Shown here: positions 1 to 9,936 of the stretch, piece after piece
Numbering within the stretch: position 1 is the first letter of the stretch
How the letters are laid out: each line of letters opens with the position of its first letter
Source: Paraspadella gotoi
Lineage: Eukaryota > Chaetognatha
DNA length: 64,000 nucleotides
Direction of reading: 5' to 3'
NCBI GenBank assembly: GCA_051294375.1
Contig: CM119264.1
Location: 18,851,948 to 18,915,947 of the forward strand
Program-made: the position numbers and the translations under genes
The notes under the pieces: model-generated
Seen by the model: the letters and a program-made list of their open reading frames with translations, nothing else
What the model was told of the DNA's origin: nothing
The model's database searches: none

Positions 1-1752
1 TCTCACACATCTGAATGCTCTCAACCTCATATAAATATCACATGCTCTCTGATCTGTACAGATCTCTTTGATACTCTCGACTCAGAACTCCTTTTGATTA
101 TATGAGAGTGTTTGGTGCTCTGGCACCTGTCTTCATCCTGGATCTATAGAGATCTACAGCACTCAGTATAAATTGTATCATTTTATGCGTTTCAATATTA
201 TATATCTGTTATTATGTATATAACATACTTATAAACTCGTTAATCAAAAATAGCGTAGTGTATAATAAATATAGTGCACTCGAGTAGAAGTATTTCTTAT
301 CTATCTAATTACTAGTCGTAACATATATCAATTCGTATCATTAATATTATGTTCTCGTGGATCTCTATTCTCTACTTGCTTCTCGCGCTCCAATACCGAG
401 CCTCCCCGCCTCTCTCAATTATCTGCTTGTCTCAGGTTCTAATATATCACTATAAATCACTTGTCAGAACATCATATATATAACATAATTCGCTCTAATA
501 TAAACATGTACTCCGTCCCCCTAGAACAAAAAACATCTATCTCATATTCTCTCTTTGCTACGACATCACTCTTCCGTATATATCCATTCACTCAACTCGC
601 ATAGTTATGTGTTTGATTGTATATTGTAAACCATTGCTTCATCACGGATACCATAATTATACAAAACTTTTTATGTTGCCGCACGCAAAGTACTCGTGGT
701 AAGCATACTCTTATAAGTCACTTACGGATTTATTTAGGATCTGTTCGGTCCTATCGTTATATCTTCGTCCTGGTCTGTCCCCACTTACGATAAAAATGCA
801 TATAATTTACCTAATTTGCCTTAAGTTTGCCTAATGCCTCATAGTTAGTTACTCATTTGTTAAGGAAAAAAAAACTTCAAATCTAAGGAACTGCTAGCGC
901 CCCCTTTAGGATTCGAAAAAAACTATAAGGAATAAAAACGGTAATTCCGATTTAGTGCTGTTCATTAAATACACAGGAAGTTATTGTAGTCATGTAAGTC
1001 ATGTCATGTTCGCGTCATATCATGTGTACTGTCACGTCAATGGTCATTGTCACGAGAAATTTACGTGATAAGGCAGTCACTGCGCGCAACATATTTGAAT
1101 TACCGTTATTTTCTCTCACTTACTTTTTCACTTTTTACCGCATTATTTAACTTAGCCATATGTTTTAGACTGTTTCGCGATTTTCTCCATTTGAAGCAGT
1201 TTTTAACTTTTTTATATCCTCTTTTTAAAATTAATATTACTTGTTTTTACTTTTTTTCATATTTATCTCATATATTAACCTTCGCCCGTATTATTTTAAC
1301 AATGAAATACAACAACGGTCTGAATATTTTTTTCCTCATACTCATTCGATAGTCAGACGAATACGAATCTTGTGGTCGGGCATTAATATTGTTTCTGATA
1401 ATATTCCCATGGTGCACCATCATCATTTTCCATACCTATTGCCCTGTTTCACGATGATCCCGCCTAGAGACGAAGTCAACAATGTCAAAATGGTCAATAC
1501 TCTTGGCTCGTTTCGCATCTCCTTCGAAATTGGCGCGAACCGGAAAACCCTCGATTGCGCCTCGCGTGGACCTGAACAATTTAAATTTTTACTTGTGTCT
1601 TTCCTCACGCCATATACATACTTCGTCACCCCTGTTGACTCTCTGCGTTCGCTTCTCGATCCCTCTCGGTGGCTACACCTCGTAAGTCTGATCGAACTTT
1701 ATCTCGCATGCTCTCTCTCTGGCTCTCTCTCTTCCGTGTAATTTCTCTCGTC
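1..1752. other. AT-rich gene-free stretch
   Basis: No convincing exon or RNA gene was seen on either strand; open frames here lack family motifs and splice context. The segment around 770-810 shares a block (a 'GTC...CCACTTACG' stretch followed by AAAAATGCATAT) with about 50015-50060, so at least part of it is a dispersed repeat. Confidence 0.6.
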
Positions 1753-1845
1753 TCTTTCTCTCCTCCCTCTCTGGCTCTCTCTCTCTTTATCTCTCTCGTT
1801 CTTGCTGCGTCTTTATTTCTCTCTCTCTCTCTCTCTTCATATTTT

Positions 1846-1887
<42 letters not shown>

Positions 1888-1888
1888 T

Positions 1889-1941
<53 letters not shown>

Positions 1942-2380
1942 CTCTCTCCTCTTCTCTCTCTGTTTCTCTTCTACTCTCTCTTCTTCTCTCTCTCTCTCTT
2001 TATTAATCTCCTCTCTCTCCTCTCTCTCTGACGTCTCTTCTCTCTCTCTCTCCTCTCGCTCTCTCCCTCTCTTCTCTCTCTCTCTCTCTTCTCTCTCCTC
2101 CTCATTAGCGTCTCTCTCACTCTCTCGCCTCTTGCCGCTCTCCTCATCTCTCTCCTCTCTCCTCCTCTCTCTGCTCTCTATCTCTCCTCTCCTCTCCCGC
2201 CCTACCCTCTCTACTCTCTCGTCTCTCATCTCCCTGCCCCTTCTCCTCACCTACCCTCCCTCTCCTTCTCTCTCACCTTCTCATCTCTCTCTCTCTACTC
2301 CCTCTCTTTACTCTCTTCTTTCAGTTCCTCATCTACGTCTCTCCCTCCCTCTCTCTCCTCTCGCATCTTCCTCCCGTTTC
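1753..2380. repeat. (CT)n-rich imperfect microsatellite block
   Basis: Several hundred bases of CT/TC dinucleotides interrupted by short T- or C-rich variants. Long open frames across it on both strands (Ser/Leu-rich on plus, Glu/Arg-rich on minus) are artefacts of the repeat, not genes. Confidence 0.95.
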
Positions 2381-2948
2381 CCTTTTCCGAGTCGTCGTCG
2401 TCGCCCTCATCGTCGTTCAGCCTCGTCGTCGTCTCGCAGGAAAACGCGGCGCGAAAATTCGACGCCCTTCACCTGGTGAATTGAGAGGAATGAACTCAAA
2501 GTCGCGCGATTTCGACGGATGACGTAACCGAACGACGAAGTCCCCAATCGATGTTTCGACGCGCGTTCGCCGCCATCATCTATGGCGAAACTGGGCAAAA
2601 TTTGATCACGTGACGTTAATATCACGAATATTAATTGGATCATTTTCTTCCCATTTGTTCATTTTCGTTGGTCAAAATTTTGAAAAAGGGTGAATCAATC
2701 CAAACCTGCAAAAATTTTCTACTAACGGCGAACGACAAAAGTCGAAACGTCTAACGGCGAACGCCAACGACGAAACGAATATTCGTCTTCCGTTTCTTCG
2801 TCCCGTCGCCATTGACGAGAGAGGAGAGCAGAGAGAGAGAGGAGAGGGACGACTGGAGACGACGCGAGAGAGCAGATTCGAGAGGACGAGCTGAGAGCGA
2901 GAGAGATGAGAAGCGATGAGAGAGAGAGGAGATCGATGATCCGAGAAG
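2381..2948. other. Non-coding flank ending in purine-rich DNA
   Basis: Moderately GC-rich sequence that becomes a GA-rich purine tract from about 2821 to the gap at 2949. It contains several CGACGA/GAACGAC-like short repeats. No gene is supported. Confidence 0.5.
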
Positions 2949-2973
2949 NNNNNNNNNNNNNNNNNNNNNNNNN
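2949..2973. other. Assembly gap
   Basis: Run of N (25 bases). Confidence 1.
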
Positions 2974-3699
2974 AAAATACTTATTATATAATAAATTTAA
3001 TATAAAATATTTTTAACAAATTTTATTAATAAAAAAGAATAAAAAATATTTTGCCCGAGTAGCTTATCTAATCAATTCAGCGTTTTTAGTCGGATTTTTC
3101 TTATCAGCAGATCCCGACTCTATAATTCACTTTGTCGGTCCATCGGTCCCCCCCTCAATCTTGTCGAACAATTATTTAAATCATGTCAGAACATCAAATT
3201 ATGATCAATTTTGCTAATTGAAAATGAAGACAAAGTCTTGTTACAGCAACAATTTTATTTTAATGTACAGATAAATTTTGCAAAAAAATGATATCCGTCC
3301 CGCCTTAGCAAAAAACTCCAATTACTCGTGATTGGATTGATTGATTGGAATAAAATTTTTGAGTATGGGTAAGAAAGTGTATGATTAAGCCGTGTAACTT
3401 AAATTTTTAATAAAATAATTAAAGTAAAAAAATTATACAAATTATAAAAATTATGCAGGTTAAAATAATGATACAAATTTAAAAATGATGCAAGTTAAAA
3501 TATAATAGTTAAAAAATTATTTGTTTGTAATACTGGTTTGGAATAATAAGATCTGTTATGAACAGTTAGGATCACAAATTAAAAAAATTATTATCATTTA
3601 TCATCCGATAAGCTGATAACCGCTTAATTATCGTAGGCAGATCCGACATTGTTTGCTCAAACTTGTTAAAATTATTGTTATCAGGTCTGAATTTTTGTT
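2974..3699 (+). repeat. Duplicated segment, copy A
   Basis: Nearly the same sequence as 3983-4593, starting with AAAATACTTATTATATAATA in both. Copy A carries two extra blocks of roughly 65-75 bases (around 3205-3270 and 3570-3635) that copy B lacks. It ends in a gap at 3700 at the same sequence (GTCTGAATTTTTGTT) that recurs at 4555 and 6471. It contains the GGTCCATCGGTCC...GATTGGATTGATTGATTGG core of a dispersed repeat also seen in weaker form near 19015. Confidence 0.9.
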
Positions 3700-3709
3700 N
3701 NNNNNNNNN
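3700..3709. other. Assembly gap
   Basis: Run of N (10 bases). Confidence 1.
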
Positions 3710-3784
3710 CAGCACTGGGGAACAGAAAGAGAGAGCTACATATATTTAAAAAAGAAAAGAGAAGAAAACAAAAAAATAAAGAGA

Positions 3785-3974
3785 AAATGTTTGTTTTAAT
3801 AAAACGTAAACAAAACATTTAATAACTGTCCTGACTAAATTTTAAGCACATCGATGATGAGAATCTGTATATAAATTTTCAGCTTTATACATTCAAATTT
3901 AATCATAAAAAAGGCGATCTACAATTTGGAACGACGACGACGATAACGACGCCACTTATGAGCAAAACCACAGC
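3785..3974 (+). repeat. Dispersed repeat, copy 1
   Basis: About 190 bases closely matching 48940-49146 in the same orientation. Shared landmarks are GTAAACAAAACAT, TAACTGTCCT, CGATGATGAGAA, TATATAAATTTTCAGCTT, AAAAAGGCGATCTA and GACGACGCCACTTATG. It has no coding capacity. The purine-rich DNA just upstream of both copies is also similar. Confidence 0.9.
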
Positions 3975-3982
3975 GACGATAA

Positions 3983-4593
3983 AAAATACTTATTATATAA
4001 TAAATTTAATATAAAATATTTTTAACAAATTTTATTAATAAAAAAGAATAAAAAATATTTTGCCCGAGTAGCTTATCTAATCAATTCAGCGTTTTTAATC
4101 AAATTTTCTTATTATGCCGACTCTATAATTCACTTTGTCGGTCCATCGGTCCCCCCCTCAATCTTGTCGGGCAATCATTTAAATCATGTCAGAACATCAA
4201 ATTATAATAAATTTTGCAAAAAAATGATATCCGTCCCCCCTTAGCAAAAAACTCCAATTACTCGTGATTGGATTGATTGATTGGAATAAAATTTTGAGTA
4301 TGGGTAAGAAAGTGTGTGATTAAGCTGTGTAACTTGAATTTTTAATAAAATAATTAAAGTAAAAAAAATGATACAAATTACAAAAATTATGCAGGTTAAA
4401 ATAATGATACGAATTTAAAAATGATGCAAGTTAAAATATAATAATTTAAAAATTTTTTGTTTGTAATACTGGTTTGGAATAGTAAGATCTGTTATGAACA
4501 GTTAGGCAGATCCGACATTGTTTGCTCAAACTTGATAAAATTATTGTTATCACGGTCTGAATTTTTGTTTATAAAAACTTTTTTCGTGACAAA
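3983..4593 (+). repeat. Duplicated segment, copy B
   Basis: Second copy of 2974-3699, differing by substitutions and by lacking two internal blocks. Its last 39 bases (4555-4593) are identical to 6471-6509, across the intervening gap and contig. Confidence 0.9.
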
Positions 4594-5391
4594 NNNNNNN
4601 NNNNNNNNNNNNNNNNNNNNNNNNNNNNNNNNNNNNNNNNNNNNNNNNNNNNNNNNNNNNNNNNNNNNNNNNNNNNNNNNNNNNNNNNNNNNNNNNNNNN
4701 NNNNNNNNNNNNNNNNNNNNNNNNNNNNNNNNNNNNNNNNNNNNNNNNNNNNNNNNNNNNNNNNNNNNNNNNNNNNNNNNNNNNNNNNNNNNNNNNNNNN
4801 NNNNNNNNNNNNNNNNNNNNNNNNNNNNNNNNNNNNNNNNNNNNNNNNNNNNNNNNNNNNNNNNNNNNNNNNNNNNNNNNNNNNNNNNNNNNNNNNNNNN
4901 NNNNNNNNNNNNNNNNNNNNNNNNNNNNNNNNNNNNNNNNNNNNNNNNNNNNNNNNNNNNNNNNNNNNNNNNNNNNNNNNNNNNNNNNNNNNNNNNNNNN
5001 NNNNNNNNNNNNNNNNNNNNNNNNNNNNNNNNNNNNNNNNNNNNNNNNNNNNNNNNNNNNNNNNNNNNNNNNNNNNNNNNNNNNNNNNNNNNNNNNNNNN
5101 NNNNNNNNNNNNNNNNNNNNNNNNNNNNNNNNNNNNNNNNNNNNNNNNNNNNNNNNNNNNNNNNNNNNNNNNNNNNNNNNNNNNNNNNNNNNNNNNNNNN
5201 NNNNNNNNNNNNNNNNNNNNNNNNNNNNNNNNNNNNNNNNNNNNNNNNNNNNNNNNNNNNNNNNNNNNNNNNNNNNNNNNNNNNNNNNNNNNNNNNNNNN
5301 NNNNNNNNNNNNNNNNNNNNNNNNNNNNNNNNNNNNNNNNNNNNNNNNNNNNNNNNNNNNNNNNNNNNNNNNNNNNNNNNNCTTCTTCCGA
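4594..5391. other. Assembly gap
   Basis: Run of N, 798 bases. Confidence 1.
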
Positions 5392-6370
5392 CGATATCTC
5401 TGAAACTGTAAATTAAGTTAAAACAAACAAGAATATCTACTGAAAGATGAACTGAATGGCACCAAAATTATAACAAAAATTTTAGACTGATACTGATCGA
5501 AGCGATGTTGCGATGGAAATCACGGCTGAAGTTCCTCGTGAAGAACGGACTAACCCTATGGGTCGTTGTCACCGTTGTCTTTATCATCTGCTTTAGAGGT
5601 CAAAGGTTGGGAATTAAATTTATATTTAAATCTACTTTCTTAGACATCCGCATTGTTTATTTTTTTATTATTTTTCTGGTAATTTTTTTACATTTTAGCG
5701 ACAAAGACCTAGTGCTTCCAAAGTTTACTCGAATGACGCCTTCTGTTTCGAAGACAACCGCTCAGCAACGGTATATGCCATATCAATTAGTATTCGCTTT
5801 GTAAAAAGTTACGTAAAATCAATTATTTTACCCTTATTTGGTATTGCAAGTATTAAGATACAAAAAGGATAAATTCCCATCATTTTTATCAAATTTCAGT
5901 GGCGATGTCTTTTTAGCGTCTCCAAGTGCAACGATATACGAAGTAGTTCGTACTTGTCTTTAATCAGCGCCATCTATTACGGCGTCGACTGCAACACTTC
6001 CTGCGCGGTTCGTCCTCTCCGTTGCGACAATTGTTTCCCAAGCGATTTCGGGACTTTGTTGAGCAACTCGCGCCTGTGCGCCGTCAGCCGCGTCCGCCTG
6101 CGTGTCCTATTCTTGATCCACACGCGCCCAGAATCGATCTATAAACGCGACGGCATTCGCTCCACATGGGCGTCGCAAGCGCGTGACGCGACCCTGGTCT
6201 TTGTCACTGGAAAGAGTCGCCGCGCCGAAATCAACGCTTCGCTGCGACTGGAGAGCGAGAGGCACGGTGACATTTTACAGGTCTGTCATTCAGCTTCTTG
6301 CCCAGTTAGAAAAGTTTCGCAAAAATTAAGTTTGGCTCATTGGGGTGGTAATTGGGTAATAATTTTTTTT
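5392..6370 (+). pseudogene. Redundant partial copy of the beta-1,3-galactosyltransferase gene (exons 1-3)
   Basis: This island between two gaps matches 7191-8180 almost base for base, including introns. Differences are mainly one- or two-base indels. It carries exon 1 (5505-5598), exon 2 (5699-5770) and exon 3 (5900-6280). Exon 3 is open in the expected phase and encodes the start of the glycosyltransferase domain, with RDGIRSTW and the DILQ exon end. Exon 1 lacks two bases relative to the other copy, so exons 1 and 2 do not join in frame here. Exons 4 and 5 are absent because the contig ends in the gap at 6371. It is most likely an alternative haplotype or error-rich duplicate contig rather than a second gene, though a true partial tandem duplication cannot be excluded. 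Confidence 0.75.
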
Positions 6371-6470
6371 NNNNNNNNNNNNNNNNNNNNNNNNNNNNNN
6401 NNNNNNNNNNNNNNNNNNNNNNNNNNNNNNNNNNNNNNNNNNNNNNNNNNNNNNNNNNNNNNNNNNNNNN
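6371..6470. other. Assembly gap
   Basis: Run of exactly 100 N, a size commonly used as a placeholder. Confidence 1.
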
Positions 6471-6517
6471 GTCTGAATTTTTGTTTATAAAAACTTTTTT
6501 CGTGACAAAGTAAATCA

Positions 6518-6637
6518 TTTTATTTTATTACAACGTTATTTTAATAAATTCGTACACGTTTCGACTCAATTCGAATCTTCTTCAGCGCTGAAGAAGACTC
6601 GAATTTATTAAAATATCGTAGTTGTAATAAAATAAAA
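6518..6637. repeat. Imperfect palindromic repeat with a hammerhead-like core on the minus strand
   Basis: The outer arms (6518-6552 and 6600-6637) are inverted repeats built on TTTTATTTTATTACAACG and AATAAATTCG. Read on the minus strand, the centre has CUGAAGA (6585-6579), a short hairpin GAUU/AGUC (6577-6574 with 6566-6563), then GAAAC (6562-6558) and GUGUA. This resembles the conserved core order of a hammerhead ribozyme, with U7 replaced by A. The palindrome is observed; ribozyme identity is inference. Confidence 0.6.
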
Positions 6638-7053
6638 GAACTGTTACTTTTCACGAATTTCCAAAAACAACGAAAAATAAATGAAAATACCACGATCAAA
6701 CTTTATTTTTTAATATTTTTTCTCTTCGTTTTTCCATAAGCCTCCCGAGCATATTAAATTCCAGAATGACCAATCAAAATTATTTGCAAACCTTATCACA
6801 ATTCCAAAATGTTTAATCTAAATATTAATTTTAAATCATTTTTAGATCGAGAAAAAAAAAATCTACTAATCTAAATAATTAACATCGTCGATTCTTCAGG
6901 TGGAGACAAAAATTTGAAATTTATGAGGCAATGTAGTAATTCGTTCCTGCCGTCGAAACAAGGAAGACACTCTTCTACTTTGGCGGAAAAAGTGAACCAA
7001 AATTTTGAACGTAACGGGAATAGAGGGGAATTTCAACAGCGATTTACTATCTT

Positions 7054-7091
<38 letters not shown>

Positions 7092-7190
7092 TACTCCAAT
7101 CTCTTATCTCTTATCTCTCTCTTATCCATTCGTTTAATAAATAATAATATAACGAAACAGCAGCAGCTTGTCGAACGTCGCAAGTTGCGC
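6638..7190. other. Gene-free stretch upstream of the galactosyltransferase gene
   Basis: AT-rich DNA with a (TC)n tract at about 7048-7085. Nothing recognisable is coded. It is the presumed 5' flank of the gene starting at 7316. Confidence 0.5.
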
Positions 7191-7315
7191 CTTCTTCCGA
7201 CGATATCTCTGAAACTGTAAATTAAGTTAAAACAAACAAGAATATCTACTGAAGAGATGAACTGAATGGAACCAAAATTATAACAAAAATTTTAGACTGA
7301 TACTGATCGAAGCCG

Positions 7316-9270
7316 ATGTTGCGATGGAAATCACGACTGAAGTTCCTCGTGAAGAACGGACTAACCCTATGGGTCGTTGTCAACGCGTTGTATTTATCAT
7401 CTGCTTTAGAGGTCAAAGGTTGGGAATTAAATTTATATTTAAATCTACTTTTCTAGACATCCGCATTGTTTATTTTTTATTATTTTTCTGGTAATTTTTT
7501 ACATTTTAGCGACAAAGACCTAGTGCTTCCAAAGTTTACTCGAATGACGCCTTCTGTTTCGAAGACAACCGCTCAGCAACGGTATATGCATATCAATTAG
7601 TATTCGCTTTGTAAAAAGTTACGTAAAATCAATTATTTTACCCTTATTTGGTATTGCAAGTATAAAGATACAAAAAGGATAAATTCCCATCATTTTTATC
7701 AAATTTCAGTGGCGATGTCTTTTTAGCGTCTCCAAGTGCAACGAATATACGAAGTAGTTCGTACTTGTCTTTAATCACGGCCATCTATTACGGCGTCGAC
7801 TGCAACACTTCCTGCGCGGTTCGTCCTCTCCGTTGCGACAATTGTTTCCCAAGCGATTTCGGGACTTTGTTGAGCAACTCGCGCTGTGCGCCGTCAGCCG
7901 CGTCCGCTGCGTGTCCTATTCTTGATCCACACGCGCCCAGAATCGATCTATAAACGCGACGGCATTCGCTCCACATGGGCGTCGCAAGCGCGTGACGCGA
8001 CCCTGGTCTTGTCACTGGAAAGAGTCGCCGCGCCGAAATCAACGCTTCGCTGCGACTGGAGAGCGAGAGGCACGGTGACATTTTACAGGTCTGTCATTCA
8101 GCTTCTTGCCCAGTTAGAAAAGTTTCGCAAAAATTAAGTTTGGCTGCATTGGGGTGGTAATTGGGTAATAATTTTTTTTTAAATAAGTATTTTTAAGTGG
8201 TTTTTTTTAAAAACTCCAAAACCCCTGTCGGCCAAAGTAAAATTTAGCCCTTATTTTTTTTAGTTTTCTCTCCCTCATTCTGCCTCCTTTTCTTTCTCCG
8301 CCTCTCACACACCATTTACCCTTTTATCTCGATTCACCTTGAGGCCCTTAATTTTTGATATTTTTGATATTCCATCTCTTTTCTCTTTGTCCTTTTACAT
8401 ACTTCCGCTCCTCTCAACGTTTCGATTCTTGTTTCAGTTTAACTTCGAAGATGATTACTCTAATGTAACTCTGAAGGCTGTCGCGGGGCTGCAGTGGGCA
8501 AAGGCTTTCTGCTTAGAAGCCGAGTTTGTCGTCAGAGTTGACGACGACGTCCTCATCAACTACATCATGCTTCAGCGTATTCTCGTGGGGAGGCGTGCGC
8601 AAGACATTTTTATCGGCTGCAAAGTCCACTACGGTCTCCCGCTTCGCGATCCCAACTCCAAGTGGTTCGTCAGACACGAGGTAGGTTATCTGAAATGTTA
8701 ACTTCACAGAAATTTAAATTCATAGTGATAAATCACAAAGCTCGATACGTTCTTTCATTCAGTTGTTTTTTTCACAAATACTATTCGTACTTCTCAATAG
8801 TAAAGCACAAGTATTTTGTGTGAAAATTTCTGTTTATTTTCTTAGCCTTAGCTCATCAGAGTATCATATAAATGGAAATAACAAATAAATTTAGTCGAGA
8901 AGTAATTCACTGTTATATTCAATAATCAATATTCTACCGCATTTTTTTTATCCTCTTTTCCAAGGAGTGGGCAGGAGATCGCTATCCCCAGTTCTGCTTC
9001 GGTTTCGCCGTTATCTATTCTCGCGCCGCAGTCAGCGCCGTCGCTGTCGCCGCGTCTCACGTTCCTTTCTTCCGGTTCGACGACGTCTATGTGACGGGCC
9101 TGGTAGCGACAGACTATTTGGGCGTAAAACTCTCGAACGTCAAGGGAATGGATCACGGGTTTGTCGGCGGGTGGTGCGGCTTTCGAAAGAAATACGTCGC
9201 CACCCATCTCGCCGATAGGTGGAGCTTGGAGACGGCGTGGAAGGAGATGAGAGAGGCCGTGTGTGGTTGA
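7316..9270 (+). CDS. Beta-1,3-galactosyltransferase-like glycosyltransferase (GT31)
   Basis: Five exons: 7316-7411, 7510-7581, 7710-8088, 8438-8680, 8965-9270. The product should be a type II Golgi enzyme adding a beta-1,3-linked sugar from a UDP donor to a glycan. Exon 1 has a short basic N-terminus and a hydrophobic anchor around LTLWVVV. Exon 2 and early exon 3 form a Cys-containing stem. Exon 3 carries RDGIRSTW and ends GDILQ. Exon 4 has the family NVTLK region and the metal-binding VDDD motif. Exon 5 has the late-domain FDDVYVTG motif and a C-terminal Cys. As assembled, exon 3 is broken by one extra base near 7744 and missing bases near 7884, 7905 and 8009. The copy at 5900-6280 has the intact frame, so I regard the gene as functional with assembly errors, about 365 residues. 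Acceptor sugar and exact subfamily cannot be told. Confidence 0.82.
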
Positions 9271-9936
9271 GGTTCTGACGACGAGGGAAGTGAAGGGTGG
9301 GAGAGGTAAAATTGGAATGAAGCGATGATGATGTTCTATTAGCACATGCAATCATGCTTCAAAGTTTATAATTTGTCAATTACTAATTATCAATTACTAA
9401 CATTTCACTAATATTTATTTTAAAAAAGTATCTAAATATCCTTTCAACAAATTCAAGTTAACAAATGAATATTTATGATTATTAATAGTGGTTTTGTGAG
9501 AACTGTCTTTTGTCAATCGTTAATTATAAAACAGCGGTTCTTCCCTCTAGTGGTTGTGCCGTGCTCTCTTGTTTCTACTAGTTAAAAATCTTGATTCGGG
9601 ATTGATAACGTGTTGTTATATTTAAAACGTAGAGATAGCAGACAAAGAACTACAAAAGGATAATATCCTTCTTTTAAAATAATTTAGAATATTGAAAATA
9701 CTAGTTTGAATTGATTTCAGTATTAGGTTTTTTAACCAGTTTAAAAAAGAATCCGGATACGGAAAGATTTCGCAATTCAACCATTCGATTATGAAAAAAG
9801 ATTCAATCCCGATATAAATTTGGAGCGAAGTTCGAGTCGACTGTTTATTTTAGGACGAGCATCGAACGAGGCTTGTTCTAATTTTCTTCTCTTTTAGTTT
9901 TTTTTTCACTCTTCATTCGTTCTCCCTCCCCTCAAA
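9271..9936. other. Intergenic, AT-rich
   Basis: Nothing coding was seen. The last 100 bases before 9937 are T/C-rich and lead into the start codon of the downstream kinase, so this holds its 5' flank or untranslated region. Confidence 0.5.

Noticed and set aside
1753-2480. Long Ser/Leu-rich and Glu/Arg-rich open frames
   Set aside because: They are translations of (CT)n/(GA)n repeats with no other sequence content; the same applies at 24.1, 24.8, 26.6 and 41 kb.
4457-5416. 319-residue open frame
   Set aside because: It consists almost entirely of the N gap.
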